Assembly (NCBI GenBank): GCA_030550675.1
Contig: JAUQOW010000016.1
Span: forward strand, 1-35,872
Direction of reading: 5' to 3'
DNA from: Chloroflexota bacterium
GTDB lineage: Bacteria > Chloroflexota > Chloroflexia > Chloroflexales > Roseiflexaceae
Length of the DNA stretch: 35,872 bases
Positions 17,661-25,533 of the stretch are shown in pieces. Both the position numbers and the translations under genes were made by a program. Within the stretch, counting starts at the first letter, position 1, and every line of letters begins with the position of its first letter. The notes beneath the pieces were generated by a model. That model was not told the origin of the DNA, searched no databases, and saw only the letters and a program-made list of their open reading frames with translations.

Positions 17661-18941
17661 TCACACATTCCAGGGCAGGGGCCGGAGCGTTGCGGTCGTC
17701 GGGATATTCGGCGCGGTCTGATTAGTCGTGACCTGAATTTCCCACGAGTTCCCCTTGCGGCTCCACTGACCGCCAACCAGCGGCGTTTTAGTGACATTCG
17801 GCGTCGGTCCCACGCTCCAATCGACCGGACCAACAATGGTGTTAAGGCGGGTCGCCTTGATCGCGTCGCGGATTGACGCCTTGTTCTCGATGTTCTCGGC
17901 GCGCGCCAGTACATCGGTCGCAACCTCGAACAGCGAGTGAATGAAACCGAGCGGCTGCATCCAGGGCTGGCCCGTTTCCTTCGTATAGGCGGCGGCAAGG
18001 TCGGCTGCCGTGGCGGATGTGAGCGATGAACTGAACGGATGGCTGGGGGTCCACCAGATTTCAGTCGTCAGACCATCACCCAGGTTGCCGCCAATCGCTT
18101 CAACAGATGAGGGAAACAGCGCTGCTTTGGCGACGGTCACCATTTTGGGGCGGAATCCCTGCTGGCTCGCCTGCGACATGAAAGTAACCAGATCGGGCGG
18201 GATCATGACGCCGGTGACGATTTCAACGCCAGCGGATTTGAACGCATTGATCTGGGCGGAAAAATCGTCGGTCAGGTTCTGATAGCGCCCCGGATCGGTG
18301 AGCGTAAAGCCGCCTGCCGCCAGCGCCGGCGGAAACCCGCGCTCGGCGTCGCTCCATGCCAGCCCGTCGCCGTCATTGGGCCACATCGCGCCCACAACCT
18401 TGTTCGTGTCCAGCGAGTTCCACATGGCGGTAAAGACCGCAATCACATCTTCCAGACCCCAGAAGTAGTGGTAGGTCCAGTTGTAGCCGCTGGCTGGCAC
18501 ATTCGGATTGCGGAAATACCAGGGCTGCCATGGCGCCTTGGTCGAAATGCACGGCACGCCATTGGCTTCGCACTGGTCGCTCACCGGATTGGTCGTTTCC
18601 GGCGTCGAAGCGACCACCATCAGGTCGATGTTGTCTTTGAGGATCAGGTCAGCCGCCAGGCTTGCAGCACGGTTCGGGTCAGACTGACTATCTTTGACCA
18701 GGATTTCGACCGGTCGTCCCAGTTTCTGGCTCATCAACTCCGGCATGCCTTTGAGGATGAAGGCGTCGGCGGCGCCGAATCCAGCCAGCGGACCGGTCTG
18801 TGGGCTGACATAGCCGATCTTGATCGGACGCCTGGCATTGCTGCTCTGCGGTCCGCACGCCGTCACCGCCCCTCCAATGGCTGTGGCCGCCAGCGCCCCC
18901 GCCGACATGCGCAGGAATGATCGACGCGATAGTTTGTTCAT
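17661..18941 (-). CDS. ABC transporter substrate-binding lipoprotein, Tat-type
   Basis: A 426-residue periplasmic-binding protein of the LivK/amide-binding family. The N-terminus has a twin-arginine motif (SRRSFLR, residues 5-11), a hydrophobic stretch and a lipobox ending at Cys29 (AVTAC), so it is probably exported folded and lipid-anchored. The mature part begins with IKIGYVSPQTGPLAGFG, the standard start of this fold. It delivers ligand to the LivH/M permease. The ligand is unknown; context suggests an aromatic compound. The start ATG 18941 has GGGGGAG 9 nt upstream. The gap to the dioxygenase gene upstream is 28 bp. Confidence 0.9.
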   Translation of the reverse strand: MNKLSRRSFLRMSAGALAATAIGGAVTACGPQSSNARRPIKIGYVSPQTGPLAGFGAADAFILKGMPELMSQKLGRPVEILVKDSQSDPNRAASLAADLILKDNIDLMVVASTPETTNPVSDQCEANGVPCISTKAPWQPWYFRNPNVPASGYNWTYHYFWGLEDVIAVFTAMWNSLDTNKVVGAMWPNDGDGLAWSDAERGFPPALAAGGFTLTDPGRYQNLTDDFSAQINAFKSAGVEIVTGVMIPPDLVTFMSQASQQGFRPKMVTVAKAALFPSSVEAIGGNLGDGLTTEIWWTPSHPFSSSLTSATAADLAAAYTKETGQPWMQPLGFIHSLFEVATDVLARAENIENKASIRDAIKATRLNTIVGPVDWSVGPTPNVTKTPLVGGQWSRKGNSWEIQVTTNQTAPNIPTTATLRPLPWNV

Positions 18942-18969
18942 TGGTGTTCACTCCCCCTGATATCTGCAC

Positions 18970-19830
18970 TTATACGGGCATCAGCACAAAGTCGTAATGA
19001 ACCGTCCAGAAAGGCGCGCTGACGCCATGCTGCGCCGCTTCTTCCACAGATTCGTTCAAGACAAAGGGCACGACCAGCGACTCCTTTGTGCCAAAGACGA
19101 CGTCCGACTCAAGATAGGGATCGCCTTCGACGAAGAGATGGGTCACCAGGGTGCGATGACCAGGCGCAGAAACGATGAAGTGAATATGCGCCGGACGGTA
19201 CGAATGCCGCCCCAGAGCGCGCAGCATCTGCCCGACAGGACCATCGTCGGGAATGGAATAACTCACCGGCTTGATAGCGACGATCTTGTAGCGCCCTTCG
19301 TCGTCGGTGCGGAACCGGCCGCGCAGGTTCATCTCAGGCTGATTGGGATCCTGCTGCTCATAAAGACCCTGCTCATTCGCCTCCCACACATCAAGCACGG
19401 CGCCAGCGATGGGCGTTCCATCGGTGCTGAGCACGCGACCCGTCAACACGGCTGGCTCGCCCCGCCCATCCTGGCTGATTGATGCGCCATACGGCAGTTC
19501 GGCGGCGCCTTCGCGGTAGAACGGACCAAGCACTGTCGAAGCAGTCGCCACGCCGTTCGTGCGATGGTTGATGGCATCCACCAGCATGCTGACCCCCAGC
19601 GTATCCGAGAGGAGAATAAACTCCTGCCGCCGGTCGTCGCACATCTGCCCGGTACGGGTCAAAAACTGAACGCCCTGAAACCACTCTTCCTCAGTCAGTT
19701 CCACGTCACGCACGAAGGCGTGCAGATGGGTGATTAAACTCGTCATGATGCGCTTCAGGCGCGGATTCTGAACGCCTTCCAGGCTCTTGAGCGCGTTAGC
19801 GGTGATCTGCGCTTCACTCTCATCGTGCAT
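18970..19830 (-). CDS. Intradiol dioxygenase, probable hydroxyquinol 1,2-dioxygenase
   Basis: A 286-residue non-haem Fe(III) intradiol dioxygenase. The four iron ligands are visible: Tyr157 (GLYEQQ), Tyr191 (VSYSIPDDGP), His215 and His217 (RPAHIHF). Their spacings (34, 24 and 2) are close to those of catechol 1,2-dioxygenase. The N-terminal helical dimer domain is present. SIPDDGPVG after the second Tyr is typical of the hydroxyquinol subgroup, which opens 1,2,4-trihydroxybenzene to maleylacetate. The maleylacetate reductase in the same block supports this over catechol. Start ATG 19830 has AAAGGA 9 nt upstream. Confidence 0.88.
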   Translation of the reverse strand: MHDESEAQITANALKSLEGVQNPRLKRIMTSLITHLHAFVRDVELTEEEWFQGVQFLTRTGQMCDDRRQEFILLSDTLGVSMLVDAINHRTNGVATASTVLGPFYREGAAELPYGASISQDGRGEPAVLTGRVLSTDGTPIAGAVLDVWEANEQGLYEQQDPNQPEMNLRGRFRTDDEGRYKIVAIKPVSYSIPDDGPVGQMLRALGRHSYRPAHIHFIVSAPGHRTLVTHLFVEGDPYLESDVVFGTKESLVVPFVLNESVEEAAQHGVSAPFWTVHYDFVLMPV

Positions 19831-19859
19831 GCGTGTAATCCTTTCTTTCTTCCGAGCGC

Positions 19860-20618
19860 TTAGCGATATATCCCTTGGGGGTCAAGTTCCTCGCGCACAA
19901 CCCGCAACTCGTCCGACGTCGGCGGCGGCATTTCAGCTACGTCACCGGCAAGTCGCAGGTTCCAACCGACGGCTGCCCGCACCTGCTCAATGGTGATGCC
20001 CGGATGCACTGCGATCAGTTGCATCTCGCGCTCCGGGTTCGCAAAATCGAACAGCGCCATATCGGTAACCACCAGCGCCGGTCCGGCGCCAGGCAATCCG
20101 AGGCGCTCGCGGCTATCGCCGCCTTCAAGATGCCCCGGACTGGTGACGAAATCCAGACGTTCGACAAAGGCGCGGCGCGTCAGGCGCATGATCACGAAGG
20201 TTCGCCGGGCATTGGCGGCAATCTCGCAGGCGCCGCCGCTCCCTGGCAGGCGCACCCTGGGATGCGCATAGTCGCCAATGACGGTCGTGTTCAGATTGCC
20301 AAACCGGTCGATCTGCGCACCGCCAAGCAACGCCACATCGACTAACCCGCCCTGCAAGTACAGACCAAACAGATCAGCCTGCGACACCACTGATGTGGCG
20401 CCGGTTACGAGCGTTGGATCGCCGATTGAAAGCGGAAGACGCGCCGGACGCGCACCATATACGCCTGCCTCGTAGATCAGTTCGAGGTCCGGTGCCATGG
20501 TGCGGCGCGCCAGATTGCAGGCGATATTCGGCAACCCGACGCCAACGAAGACCGTGCGCGCCCCAGCCAGTGCACGAGCGGCGGCTACAATCATCATCTC
20601 GGAGGCGGTATAGTTCAT
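19860..20618 (-). CDS. CoA-transferase beta subunit (glutaconate/3-oxoadipate type)
   Basis: A 252-residue subunit of a class I CoA-transferase. LIYEAGVYG carries the likely catalytic Glu50, which forms the CoA thioester intermediate. GSGGACEIA is the second conserved loop. The YEAG context matches glutaconate CoA-transferase subunit B and CatJ-type 3-oxoadipate CoA-transferases rather than PcaJ, which has a SENG motif. In this block it should activate 3-oxoadipate to 3-oxoadipyl-CoA, probably from succinyl-CoA. Its ATG overlaps the stop of the alpha subunit (ATGA), which indicates coupled translation. Confidence 0.85.
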   Translation of the reverse strand: MNYTASEMMIVAAARALAGARTVFVGVGLPNIACNLARRTMAPDLELIYEAGVYGARPARLPLSIGDPTLVTGATSVVSQADLFGLYLQGGLVDVALLGGAQIDRFGNLNTTVIGDYAHPRVRLPGSGGACEIAANARRTFVIMRLTRRAFVERLDFVTSPGHLEGGDSRERLGLPGAGPALVVTDMALFDFANPEREMQLIAVHPGITIEQVRAAVGWNLRLAGDVAEMPPPTSDELRVVREELDPQGIYR

Positions 20619-21532
20619 TGGTACGCTCCGTAGTCCACCAGCGCCGCTGGCGCGGGCGCGGGTTTGAGGCGCGCCAGGCGCTCAACGCCCAGTTTCTCCA
20701 GATACGCCGCACGATCAGGCACGCCGTAGACCCATTCCTCAAGCCAGGCGACCACCTGTTCGTGGTTGCGCGAGATGCGATCCCATTCGAGATAGAACTG
20801 ATTGTCGCGGTCGTAGTACCCCTGCGCATAGGAGGGGTGCGCCCCGAATGGCTCATGCACCACGGCATCGACGATCAGTCCGGGGATGATCGTCCGATTC
20901 GGATCAGAGCGAATGACCGCCTCATCGACAATCTCTTCCACCACCACGATCCGGCGCCGTGCGGCAAAGGCGACCTCTTTCTGCGATCCGATCAACCCCC
21001 AGAGGTGCGTGTTGCCGGAGACATCGGCGCGTTGCGCGTGGATGATGGCGACGTCTGGGTTGAGCGGCGGAACCACGGCAATCGGCGCGCCGCTGTACGG
21101 GTCTTCGACGGTGCGAATGAGCGGATTGACGCGCGGCATATCGCTGCCCGCGTATGACCGCAGCGGAAAGAACGGCAAGCGGGATGCGCCAGCAATGTAG
21201 CGACCGACCATGCCATAGTGCGAATACTCTTCGAGTTCGAGCGGCTGCGGAATGCCCTGCTCGACGGCTCGACGGATCGCATTGAGCGAACCGACGCCAG
21301 GATTGCCCAGGTAGCTGAAAATCATCTTCCGTGCAACTCCGGCTGCCACCATCTGGTCATAGATCAGGTCCGGCGTCATGCGGATGAGCGTCAGGTCGCG
21401 TCGCCGCTGACGAATAATCTCGTGACCGGCGGCAAAGCAAATGCAGGCGGTAAAGCCTTCAATCGCCACCGACATGCCATCCTGCACATAGCGTGCAATG
21501 GCATCGCGCATCGAAAGGCGCTTATCGGTCAT
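20615..21532 (-). CDS. CoA-transferase alpha subunit (glutaconate/3-oxoadipate type)
   Basis: A 305-residue partner of the beta subunit. VAIEGFTACICFAAGHEIIR resembles the GctA/CatI glycine-rich CoA-binding region, and RRRDLTLIRMTPDLI follows as in that family. YLGNPGVGSLNAIRRA is another shared segment. At 305 residues it is longer than PcaI subunits (about 230). The gene is flanked by two 4-bp ATGA overlaps, with maleylacetate reductase upstream and the beta subunit downstream, so all three proteins are likely made in step. Confidence 0.85.
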   Translation of the reverse strand: MTDKRLSMRDAIARYVQDGMSVAIEGFTACICFAAGHEIIRQRRRDLTLIRMTPDLIYDQMVAAGVARKMIFSYLGNPGVGSLNAIRRAVEQGIPQPLELEEYSHYGMVGRYIAGASRLPFFPLRSYAGSDMPRVNPLIRTVEDPYSGAPIAVVPPLNPDVAIIHAQRADVSGNTHLWGLIGSQKEVAFAARRRIVVVEEIVDEAVIRSDPNRTIIPGLIVDAVVHEPFGAHPSYAQGYYDRDNQFYLEWDRISRNHEQVVAWLEEWVYGVPDRAAYLEKLGVERLARLKPAPAPAALVDYGAYQ

Positions 21533-22599
21533 ACCCTGGTTCCTTTCGGGCGCCGCCCGTAATAGGCGTCATCGAGCAACTGGCGGATGCCGTCGCGCGC
21601 CAGCGGCGCGGGGTTGGGATATGGGCTGCGCAGCGCCAGATCAGCAGCGCGGTCGAGGTCCTCAAAGCGCATGCCAATATCGCGCAGCGCTGTCGGCGCC
21701 CCAAGGCTGGCAGCCAGATCGAACAGAGCGCCTGGCGCATCGGCGGCGCCCATTGCCCGCGCCACCCGCGCCAGCGCGTCAGGCGCCGCTGGCGCGTTGT
21801 AGGCTGCGGCATGCGGCAGTATGATCGTATGGACCTCCGCGTGGGGCAGATTGAAACTGCCGCCGAGCAGGTGGCAGAGTTTGTGGTGCAAACCCGGCGT
21901 TGCCGCGCTAAGCGCAGCGCCAGCGAGCCACGCGCCGTACAGCGCCAGGGAGCGCCCTTCCAGATTCTCCGGCTCGCGCACCACAATCGGCAGACTGCGG
22001 CTCAGCGCGCGAATGCCTTCCTCTGCCATCAACTGAACAATCGGACTGGCATCGACGGCGTACAATGCCTCAACACAATGCGCCAGCGCATTCATGCCGC
22101 TTGGAGCGGCGATAGCCGCCGGCAGGCTGAGCGTCAGCTCCGGGTCGTAAATCACCACCCGCGGGCGCACCCGCTCATTGCGTCCCGTGCGCTTCTCCCC
22201 TTCCGCCGTCACCCCCCAGATTGCAGTCATCTCCGAACCAGAGTAGGTTGTCGGAATCGCAATGATCGGCAACCCGCTTTCGAGCGCGATGGCTTTTGCC
22301 AGACCAATTGTCGAACCGCCGCCAATGGCGACATAGCCATCGCATCCCAGGCGCGCCGCCTCTGCACGCGCTGCTTCAGCCGCAGCCAACGGCACGTGCA
22401 TCGCTGCGTGGGCATACACGCCTGCTGCACGCCCGCCAAGCAGCTCGACAACCCGTTCAGCAAGGAAGATCTTGCGCGGCGTTGAAATCGCCAGCGCTCG
22501 TCGCAGACCCAGGCACGCCGCCTCGTCCGCCAGATGCGCAATACTGCCTGCGCCAAACACCACACGCACCGGCGTCTGTTCGTGAATAAAACGCATCAT
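21529..22599 (-). CDS. Maleylacetate reductase (iron-type alcohol dehydrogenase family)
   Basis: A 356-residue protein of the group III alcohol dehydrogenase family. GGGSTIGLAKAIAL is the NAD(P)-binding loop, IPTTYSGSEMT follows, and SGMNALAHCVEALYA lies in the metal/active-site helix. The opening VVFGAGSIAHLADE and the total length fit maleylacetate reductases, which reduce maleylacetate to 3-oxoadipate. This is the expected step after hydroxyquinol cleavage. It overlaps by 4 bp with the esterase upstream and the CoA-transferase downstream. Confidence 0.9.
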   Translation of the reverse strand: MMRFIHEQTPVRVVFGAGSIAHLADEAACLGLRRALAISTPRKIFLAERVVELLGGRAAGVYAHAAMHVPLAAAEAARAEAARLGCDGYVAIGGGSTIGLAKAIALESGLPIIAIPTTYSGSEMTAIWGVTAEGEKRTGRNERVRPRVVIYDPELTLSLPAAIAAPSGMNALAHCVEALYAVDASPIVQLMAEEGIRALSRSLPIVVREPENLEGRSLALYGAWLAGAALSAATPGLHHKLCHLLGGSFNLPHAEVHTIILPHAAAYNAPAAPDALARVARAMGAADAPGALFDLAASLGAPTALRDIGMRFEDLDRAADLALRSPYPNPAPLARDGIRQLLDDAYYGRRPKGTRV

Positions 22600-23243
22600 G
22601 CTTTCGCCTCTCCCGTCACTGCGCGCAGGATCGCTCGTGCAGCGGCAAGTTCTTCGGCGCTGATCTCATGACTCGATCCTGGATAGAAATGCGTCTCGAC
22701 ACGCGCCCCCATGCGACGAAACACCTCAACGCTTTCGCGCGCCCGCCAGAACGGCACCCAGGCATCCTGTTCGGCGCTGCCGATCATGACCGGCGTACCA
22801 TCGAAATTGCCTGGATAGTTCCAGACCGTCCCTTCCGGTCCGATCAAACCGCCGGTGAAGATCACAATGCCGCCGTAGCGTGCTGCGTTCCGCACGGCAT
22901 ACTCGGCAGTCAGGCAGGCGCCCTGCGAAAATCCGATCAGCACCAGCCGATGCAGAGGAATGCCGTGCGCCAGCACTTCTTGCACTCGCACGTGATACGC
23001 CTCGAGCGCATAGTCCAGGTAGGGTTGATTGCGCTCGACCGGCTCGATAAACCGGTAGGGATACCACGACTGAAAGGCGGCGGCGGGCGCAAGATACGCC
23101 ACTCCCGACACATCAAACGTCCTGGCGAGCGCAATCATCTGATCCGGCGCGCCCCCTCGACCATGGATCAGGATCGCCGCAGCGCGGCAGCGATCCAGAG
23201 GCGCACCTGCGGTCAGAACCGGTTGGGCAAGATGAACATTCAT
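22596..23243 (-). CDS. Alpha/beta hydrolase, carboxylesterase/phospholipase family (MhqD-like)
   Basis: A 215-residue esterase with a complete triad: Ser106 in GFSQG, Asp160 in SAEQDAWVP and His192 in SSHE. ILIHGRGGAPDQM forms the oxyanion region. It resembles predicted phospholipase/carboxylesterase proteins including MhqD of Bacillus, which is encoded beside a VOC dioxygenase and induced by quinones. Here too it sits 23 bp after a VOC dioxygenase gene. A role in hydrolysing ring-cleavage or thiol-quinone products is likely but unproven. A dienelactone hydrolase role is less likely, because no chlorocatechol genes are present. Confidence 0.8.
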   Translation of the reverse strand: MNVHLAQPVLTAGAPLDRCRAAAILIHGRGGAPDQMIALARTFDVSGVAYLAPAAAFQSWYPYRFIEPVERNQPYLDYALEAYHVRVQEVLAHGIPLHRLVLIGFSQGACLTAEYAVRNAARYGGIVIFTGGLIGPEGTVWNYPGNFDGTPVMIGSAEQDAWVPFWRARESVEVFRRMGARVETHFYPGSSHEISAEELAAARAILRAVTGEAKA

Positions 23244-23266
23244 GAGTCCCGGTCCATCACTAACGC

Positions 23267-24220
23267 TTACGGCACAGAAATTGGCTCAAGCGCCGAAATG
23301 ATCTCCTCGCGGCGATGCTCGAACCAGGGCGGCAACAACAACTTCTTGCCGAGTTGATCGGCTGGCTCATCGGTCGCAAACCCGATGTCGGTCGTTGCGA
23401 TTTCAAACAGCACGCCGCCGGGCATGCGCACATAGATCGAGTGGAAGTAGTTGCGATCCTTCGACTCTGAAACGTCAGTGTACCCCAGACCTTCGAGAAA
23501 CGCCTTGACTTTCGCCTGTTCCTCGTCGTTGCGCACCGCGAATGCGACGTGATGCACCGTGCCGACGCCGAACGTCCAGCTGCCAGCCGGCACATCCGGC
23601 TCGTGCAGAAAATCAATCGTGCAGCCTGCGCCGCCCTTGCCGACTTCAAATCGCGTGTAGGCGCCTTCCTGTCCAGTTTTGCGGAAGCCGAGCGCCTCGA
23701 TCATGAAGCGTTCCGACTCAAACGTTTCACGGAGCGAAAGCGTAATCGTATGCAACCCGCGCACGCCAACCTCTGCTGGAACTTCGTCGGTGGACCACGG
23801 CGTCCGCTCGTCCTGGTCGTCGCCGATCATCTCGAATTCCAGTCCGGCGGGATGGTAGAAGCGCAGATACTTCTGCCCGAAACGTTCGGCGATTGGCTCA
23901 TGCGGCACGCCGTACTGTTTGAACCGCTCGATCCAGAACCCGAGCGATGAGGTCGGCACGCTGTAGCCGGTGACTTTCACCTGCCCGCTGCCCTTGCGAC
24001 CGTAGATGCCCGCCTGTTTGAAGGGAAACGTCGTCATAATGCTGCCCGGCTCGGCGTTGGCGTTGCCGTAGTACAGGTGGTAGATTGGGAGCGTGCCATC
24101 GAACAGCACGGTCTGCTTCACCATGCGCTGACCGATGATTTTGGCGAAGAAATCGATGTCCTCCTGCGCACCAGCGACGCACGACGTCAGATGGTGCAAC
24201 CCGCTAATCAGATGTGCCAT
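23267..24220 (-). CDS. VOC-family ring-cleaving dioxygenase (MhqE/MhqO/LinE-like)
   Basis: A 317-residue glyoxalase-fold (VOC) protein with two modules (about 1-145 and 150-310). LHHLT (His9/10), TVHHVAF (His223/224) and VLFEIATT (Glu273) supply a His-His-Glu metal site. Relatives include MhqO/MhqE, which are quinone-inducible, and LinE, which cleaves hydroquinones. The enzyme may open para-diols such as hydroquinone or hydroxyquinol. The start is ATG 24220, with AGGAGG 5 nt upstream; an earlier in-frame start at 24265 has no such site. It is the first gene of the 13-gene block and is followed by the MhqD-like hydrolase. Confidence 0.85.
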   Translation of the reverse strand: MAHLISGLHHLTSCVAGAQEDIDFFAKIIGQRMVKQTVLFDGTLPIYHLYYGNANAEPGSIMTTFPFKQAGIYGRKGSGQVKVTGYSVPTSSLGFWIERFKQYGVPHEPIAERFGQKYLRFYHPAGLEFEMIGDDQDERTPWSTDEVPAEVGVRGLHTITLSLRETFESERFMIEALGFRKTGQEGAYTRFEVGKGGAGCTIDFLHEPDVPAGSWTFGVGTVHHVAFAVRNDEEQAKVKAFLEGLGYTDVSESKDRNYFHSIYVRMPGGVLFEIATTDIGFATDEPADQLGKKLLLPPWFEHRREEIISALEPISVP

Positions 24221-24250
24221 GCGTTCCTCCTTTTGACGTTTGAATTCCGG

Positions 24251-24278
24251 GTCATACCTGAACAAACTCTCGCTTCAA
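24251..24278 (-). promoter_or_regulatory. Possible internal promoter before the dioxygenase-esterase pair
   Basis: On the minus strand TTGAAG (24278-24273), 16 bp and TATGAC (24256-24251) form a weak promoter-like pair in the 66-bp gap before the VOC dioxygenase gene. It could drive the catabolic block separately from the PAS-STAS gene. The match to consensus is modest. Confidence 0.3.
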
Positions 24279-24286
24279 CACTCCAG

Positions 24287-25219
24287 TCAGGATTGCCGTA
24301 GCACCACCTCCACACCCTCCTGAAGCGTGGCGTGGAGCGAGACGCCAGGCTGTGGCATGCCCAGCGACGCCAGCGCCTCCGCGTCGAGCGCCTGCACACC
24401 GGTGATCACAACCCGCACGCCGATCAACCGGAGCGCCTGACTCAATCTCAACAACAGACGCGCAACTCCGTTCTCAAGTTCGTTTTGGGCGCTGATATCA
24501 ACAATGGCTGCATGCGCGGGATGCCGCGCGATATTGGTCAGCACTGCGTCAACGATCTCATCCGCCCGCTGATCGTTGATACTGCCGGTAATCGGCGCCA
24601 TAATCACTCCTGGGGAGAGGCGGAGCACCGGTGCGCTCAGATCGCGCAGCATGCTCTGCTGGCTGGCAATCACCTGTTGCTGAAGAAGCAGTTGCTCCTG
24701 TTCCAGGCGACGCTGACGGGTCAGATCGCGAATGATCGCGGCGCGTAACTGCGGTTGTCCATTGCTGTCCCGGATGAGCGTCAACGAAATGTTCGCCTCG
24801 AATGTGCTCCCATTGCGCCGCAGATAGGTGCGGCTGCCCTGCCAGGTCCCTTCTTGCAGCAGGCGTTGCACGACTGCCGAAACGAAGCGATGCTCTTCCG
24901 GGGCAATCATGTCGTTCAGGTGCATCCCGATCACCTCAGCGCCGCGTTCAGTCATCATCTGAAATGCCCGATTCGCATAGGTGATCACACCGTCGATGGT
25001 CGTGATCACCACTCCGTCCGGCGTTCCTTCGATCAACGCCTCAAAGACCTGCCAGCGCTGCCAGCGCTGTTCGTCGAGACGATCACGCAGCAGCGCCGCT
25101 TCGTCCTGGCAGCGGCGTTCACGTTCGCGGAGCGCAGCGACTTCCTGAGCAAGTGCGTCGCGTTCAGCAGTCAGCGACTCGATCAACGCCAGGCTTGCGG
25201 TGCGACGGCGAGACACCAC
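24287..25219 (-). CDS. PAS-STAS signalling protein (RsbR-like)
   Basis: A 310-residue protein with a coiled coil (about 1-55), a PAS domain (about 58-180, IDGVITYANRAFQMMTE and YLRRNGSTFEANISL), a linker helix rich in Gln, and a STAS domain (about 200-308). The STAS part, with VIMAPITGSIN, VDISAQNELENG and GVRVVITGVQ, resembles RsbR co-antagonists of stressosomes, which sense signals and are phosphorylated by an RsbT-type kinase. A Ser stands in the DIT/DIS position. No kinase or phosphatase gene is adjacent. The start is GTG 25219, with GAGG 7 nt upstream. It lies between the BTAD regulator and the catabolic genes and may report redox or ligand state to them. Confidence 0.82.
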   Translation of the reverse strand: MVSRRRTASLALIESLTAERDALAQEVAALRERERRCQDEAALLRDRLDEQRWQRWQVFEALIEGTPDGVVITTIDGVITYANRAFQMMTERGAEVIGMHLNDMIAPEEHRFVSAVVQRLLQEGTWQGSRTYLRRNGSTFEANISLTLIRDSNGQPQLRAAIIRDLTRQRRLEQEQLLLQQQVIASQQSMLRDLSAPVLRLSPGVIMAPITGSINDQRADEIVDAVLTNIARHPAHAAIVDISAQNELENGVARLLLRLSQALRLIGVRVVITGVQALDAEALASLGMPQPGVSLHATLQEGVEVVLRQS

Positions 25220-25269
25220 GCCAGAACCTCATCTCCGTAGAAAAGCTTGATGCAGAACAGGCTGAAAGT

Positions 25270-25355
25270 ACTATAGAGGGCGAGCGTCACCGCACCGTCA
25301 TCATATGCGTCAACCGCGCATCATTCCACTGATATTCGGCGTCAACGGAGCGTCA
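25270..25355 (-). promoter_or_regulatory. SARP-like operator: five phased TGACG direct repeats plus -10
   Basis: On the minus strand TGACG occurs at 25355-25351, 25344-25340, 25312-25308, 25300-25296 and 25289-25285. The steps are 11, 32, 12 and 11 bp, near whole helical turns. A TATAGT -10 box (25275-25270) starts 9 bp after the last repeat and no TTGACA box is present at the right spacing. SARP-type activators bind direct repeats on one helix face, with the last repeat about 8 bp from the -10. The neighbouring gene encodes a BTAD/SARP-type regulator. Confidence 0.6.
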
Positions 25356-25533
25356 TCTGGAGTATGACAAGGATGTACCCGTCGGCGTGTTATGTTATGT
25401 TGAAACGTCCACTTCAGGCATCAAGACGCTGCGAGCTGAAGCCCTCGCTGAGATCGCGCGAGCCCTTGTCGGGCTTCCACGTCCTGAGTGAGGCTTATGG
25501 TTTTTGAGAACCTGATCCGGCATCACCCGATCC

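Noticed and set aside
22596-23243. Dienelactone hydrolase of a chlorocatechol pathway
   Set aside because: Sequence is closer to the carboxylesterase/phospholipase group (GFSQG) and no chloromuconate cycloisomerase is present.
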